Positions 61,459 to 64,000 of a stretch of DNA of 64,000 bases are shown piece by piece. Position numbers and translations under genes: made by a program. Origin of the DNA: Deltaproteobacteria bacterium (GTDB taxonomy: Bacteria > Desulfobacterota > Binatia > HRBIN30 > CADEER01); NCBI GenBank assembly GCA_029262455.1, contig JAJCZJ010000112.1:62001-126000 (forward strand), given 5' to 3'. Under the pieces are notes generated by a model. It was given only the letters and a program-made list of their open reading frames with translations. It had not been told where the DNA came from and ran no database searches. How positions within the stretch are numbered: position 1 is the stretch's first letter; every line of letters begins with the position of its first letter.

Positions 61459-64000
61459 ATGACGAATAGACAAGGCCGCGTTCTAGGGGTGGTAGCGCTG
61501 ATGCTGCTGCTCACACCGCATATTGACCACCAACCAGAGACCCGCAGTGTTGCACCAGCAGTCTCCATCGGCAGTACGGAATCGTTGCTGGCAGCGTACG
61601 AGCACTGGAAGGACCTGCAACCTGCACCGGGAGAGCTGCTCCTTCCCCTTACTTTCTCCCGTGGCCGGTCGGCCCGCTTCTCGACGGCGAGAGGCAAAGC
61701 CTCGATCGACCTCCACAATGGAATTCTCGATGTGGAGGTGGAGGAGCTGGCCGAGGATCTCTACGATGTGTGGTTCGTCGATCGGAGCCCGGCTCTGTCA
61801 GAGACGGCCTATCGAAATGTCGGTGGACTGAAGCGATCCGGGACTGCAATGACGCTCCGGACCGAACTCGATCGCAGCGAGTGGTCAGGGTTCGCTCTGG
61901 ACGCGATCGCGATAGCCCCACGCGGCACCGCGCCAGAAGCAAACAGCCTCGTCGTTGGCGCCCCCAATCTCTTCCAGCGAATGTACTACGCCGAACTACA
62001 GGGACAGCCCGACAAGACCGCCGCGCTACCATTCGCGTTCCTATTGCCCGCCCCGGCCTATGCGCAGGACCGGGCGCAGCTCGCAGGGATGACTGCAGAT
62101 CTGAACGCTTTGGTAGCCGAGGGCGAAGATCTCTTCTTCAACGAGACGTTTGGAGGAAACGGACGCACTTGCGGTACCTGCCACCCCTCTCAGCACAACT
62201 TTACGATTGATCCTGATTTCATTGCGACGCTGCCGGCCGACGATCCGCTCTTTGTCGCCGAGAACGATCCCGCTCTAGCAGATCTAGAGAACCCAACCCT
62301 GATGCGAGGCTTCGGGCTCATTCTGGCCAACCTCGACGGCTTCGAGGATCCTGCGGAAAAGTTCGTCATGCGGAGCGTGCCCCACATGCTGGCACTGTCC
62401 ACCTCACTTGCGTCGCACAGGACGGAACCGCCGTTTGAGCAGACTGGGTGGTCCGGCGATGGTGCTCCCGGCAACGGCACGCTGCGTGAGTTTTCGATCG
62501 GTGCTGTCAAACAGCACTTCCCGCGAACACTGAATCGAGTAGACGGTGAGGACTTCCGTCTTCCGACCGAGAGCGAGCTCGACGCGATGGAAGCGTTCAT
62601 GCTCTCGCTCGGCCGCCAACAGGAGCTGGATCTCAACGAGCTTCGCCTGGCGGACGGAGATGCAGAAGAGGGGCGCCGCCTGTTTATGGCAGAGGACTCA
62701 TTGAACAAGACGGTCAAGGCGGCAAAGTGCAACATATGCCACCAGAACGCTGGTGCTCTCTCTGCACTCGACCCGGGAGTGAACGAGAACTTCAACACCG
62801 GCGTCGAGGACTTGCTCCATCCGGCCGATCTCACTGGCGAGCTGCGCCCTCGCGACGGCGGGTTTGGAACGACTCCGGACGGTGCCGGCGGATTTGGCAA
62901 CGGTGCCTTCAACACCACCACACTAGTGGAAGCGGCTGATACACCTCCGTACTTTCACAACAATGTTGCCGGAACCCTGGAAGAAGCCATCGGATTCTAT
63001 GACAGTTCCGAGTTCAAGCACTCTCCCCTGGGCCTGCTGCTCAAGTCAATGGATTCGGCCGAGCAGGAGCTGGATGTTGAAGTGGACGCCCTCGCTGCCT
63101 TTCTGCGGGTGATCAACGCGGTCGAGAATATCCGCTCGGCCCGCGCGTTTCACTCGCGCGCCGCCCAAGCCGAGACTGCCGATGCCCAGAAGCTACTCGT
63201 CGTCGCCAGCGCGGACCTCGGCGACGCCATCGAGGTTCTTAATCAGGGCGAGTTGCATGAGGATGCGCTCGGTCACCTACAAGATGCTCAAGACCTAACA
63301 AACGACGCGATCGAAGAATCGGATGCGGTATTGCGCGGTGCCCTCATCGTCCAAGCGCAAGTGGAGGAGGATGCGGCTCGGGCGCTCATGGTCGTCGCGG
63401 AGTCGTCACCAACGCCTACTGCCGTGCCGGTAATTGAGACGCCGGTACCAGCGACAAATACTGCGATACCCGCAACCGCAACGGACACACCCGTCGCACC
63501 TACCCCTACCGCCACTCCCCAGCAGGACCTGGTCCGCCCCGACGTTACGATGCTTTTCCCCCTGAACAATAGCGTGGTATCGGGAATCATTACGATCGCA
63601 GCAACGGCAACCGATGACGTGGGCATTGCAAAGGTGGTCTTCAAGATCGGCACGACAAAGCTGGGGCAAGATTTCACCGCGCCGTTCACGATGGACTGGG
63701 ACACCACCGCTTTCGCCGACGAGCGGGTGAAGGTCAAAGCGATAGCAATTGATCGTTCCGGCAAGAGGCGTCCGCGGCGCGTACTGGTAACGATCGACAA
63801 CGGTGCTGCCAATCCCCCCGCTACGCCCACGGGTTGCGTCGGCTGGCAATGTAACGGCGGCACACCGCCTCCCACGCCAACGCCGGCGCCGCCGACAAGC
63901 ACTCCAATATCCCCAGCCGACACCCCGACCACATTGGCGACGTCCACAGCCGCGGTGGCCGTACCGACCGATCCTCCAGTTCTACCAACCGACACACCTA
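61459..64000 (+). CDS. two-heme cytochrome c peroxidase-like secreted protein with C-terminal Ig-like domain (partial)
   Basis: Starts at ATG 61459 behind GGAGGGG; open to the window end (847 codons). Signal peptide (VLGVVALMLLLTPH). A cytochrome c peroxidase/MauG-like region (~215-560) has two heme sites: C238-GT-C241-H242 (TCGTCHPSQ) and C424-NI-C427-H428 (KCNICHQN). Then a helical region (~565-650), a Pro/Thr-rich spacer, a bacterial Ig-like domain (~692-780: NNSVVSGIITIAATATDDVG, FTAPFTMDWDTTAF), and a second Pro/Thr spacer. Likely periplasmic or surface redox protein. Divergent from DUF6502 by 141 bp. Confidence 0.88.
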   Translation, partial: MTNRQGRVLGVVALMLLLTPHIDHQPETRSVAPAVSIGSTESLLAAYEHWKDLQPAPGELLLPLTFSRGRSARFSTARGKASIDLHNGILDVEVEELAEDLYDVWFVDRSPALSETAYRNVGGLKRSGTAMTLRTELDRSEWSGFALDAIAIAPRGTAPEANSLVVGAPNLFQRMYYAELQGQPDKTAALPFAFLLPAPAYAQDRAQLAGMTADLNALVAEGEDLFFNETFGGNGRTCGTCHPSQHNFTIDPDFIATLPADDPLFVAENDPALADLENPTLMRGFGLILANLDGFEDPAEKFVMRSVPHMLALSTSLASHRTEPPFEQTGWSGDGAPGNGTLREFSIGAVKQHFPRTLNRVDGEDFRLPTESELDAMEAFMLSLGRQQELDLNELRLADGDAEEGRRLFMAEDSLNKTVKAAKCNICHQNAGALSALDPGVNENFNTGVEDLLHPADLTGELRPRDGGFGTTPDGAGGFGNGAFNTTTLVEAADTPPYFHNNVAGTLEEAIGFYDSSEFKHSPLGLLLKSMDSAEQELDVEVDALAAFLRVINAVENIRSARAFHSRAAQAETADAQKLLVVASADLGDAIEVLNQGELHEDALGHLQDAQDLTNDAIEESDAVLRGALIVQAQVEEDAARALMVVAESSPTPTAVPVIETPVPATNTAIPATATDTPVAPTPTATPQQDLVRPDVTMLFPLNNSVVSGIITIAATATDDVGIAKVVFKIGTTKLGQDFTAPFTMDWDTTAFADERVKVKAIAIDRSGKRRPRRVLVTIDNGAANPPATPTGCVGWQCNGGTPPPTPTPAPPTSTPISPADTPTTLATSTAAVAVPTDPPVLPTDTP

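Noticed and set aside
61483-62032. Minus-strand ORFs opposite the cytochrome gene
   Set aside because: The plus-strand frame is open for over 2.5 kb with two heme motifs and a strong ribosome binding site; the opposite frames are shadows.

Overview
The window is a dense, GC-rich bacterial chromosome segment. It holds about 51 protein genes or gene remnants and one tRNA-Gly, with no rRNA, CRISPR array or recognisable transposase. Housekeeping gene order (tilS-ftsH-cdaA-ybbR-glmM-nnr-tsaE-lysC-cimA, and a cysteine desulfurase-mnmA-mtaB-rnc ... era-der block) resembles Deltaproteobacteria-like lineages. ELWxSDGT repeats with a dockerin-like CxGDCxGDG tail, a DUF6502/DUF5666 pair and a cytochrome with Pro/Thr-rich spacers recall Candidatus Binatota (Desulfobacterota_B) or a relative. 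That placement is an inference from memory, not a search.

Layout. 1-10 kb, minus strand: acnA (partial), a LolA-like protein, pgsA, hflX, dnaE, guaA, guaB. 10.2-21.8 kb: a gamma carbonic anhydrase, a secreted ELW-repeat protein, der, era, a small membrane protein, an OmpA-family lipoprotein (plus strand), rnc, mtaB, mnmA and a cysteine desulfurase. 21.8-28.2 kb is accessory: a tandem ~275-bp repeat, then a minus-strand polymorphic-toxin operon (Lgt-like protein, 5'-truncated RHS toxin, immunity-like gene, small secreted toxin-like protein, immunity-like gene) with 4-nt overlaps, and a 0.88-kb non-coding leader full of palindromes and stem-loops. 28.2-39.9 kb is the cimA-to-tilS block, including the c-di-AMP module cdaA-ybbR-glmM; the cdaA start lies inside a perfect hairpin. 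40-45.5 kb: a GIDE-domain protein, LemA, two secreted proteins and lnt.

45.5-54 kb is regulatory: a giant hybrid histidine kinase overlapping an NtrC-type sigma-54 activator, a small membrane ORF behind a sigma-54-like promoter, and an ECF sigma factor with a membrane partner and two zinc-ribbon PspC proteins; then Uma2. 54-59.1 kb is an eroding accessory island beginning at tRNA-Gly(GCC), whose 3' half is tandemly duplicated. It holds dispersed repeats, HicAB, a DUF6883/DUF4926 pair, a Phd antitoxin with a beheaded VapC toxin, a 20-codon antitoxin remnant and orphan small genes. 59.1-64 kb carries DUF5666 and DUF6502 genes and a two-heme cytochrome-peroxidase-like protein that runs off the end.

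The best candidates for new biology are the two-toxin/two-immunity operon created at an Lgt/RHS junction, the hairpin that masks the cdaA translation start, and the repeat-driven decay of toxin-antitoxin modules next to the tRNA-Gly.
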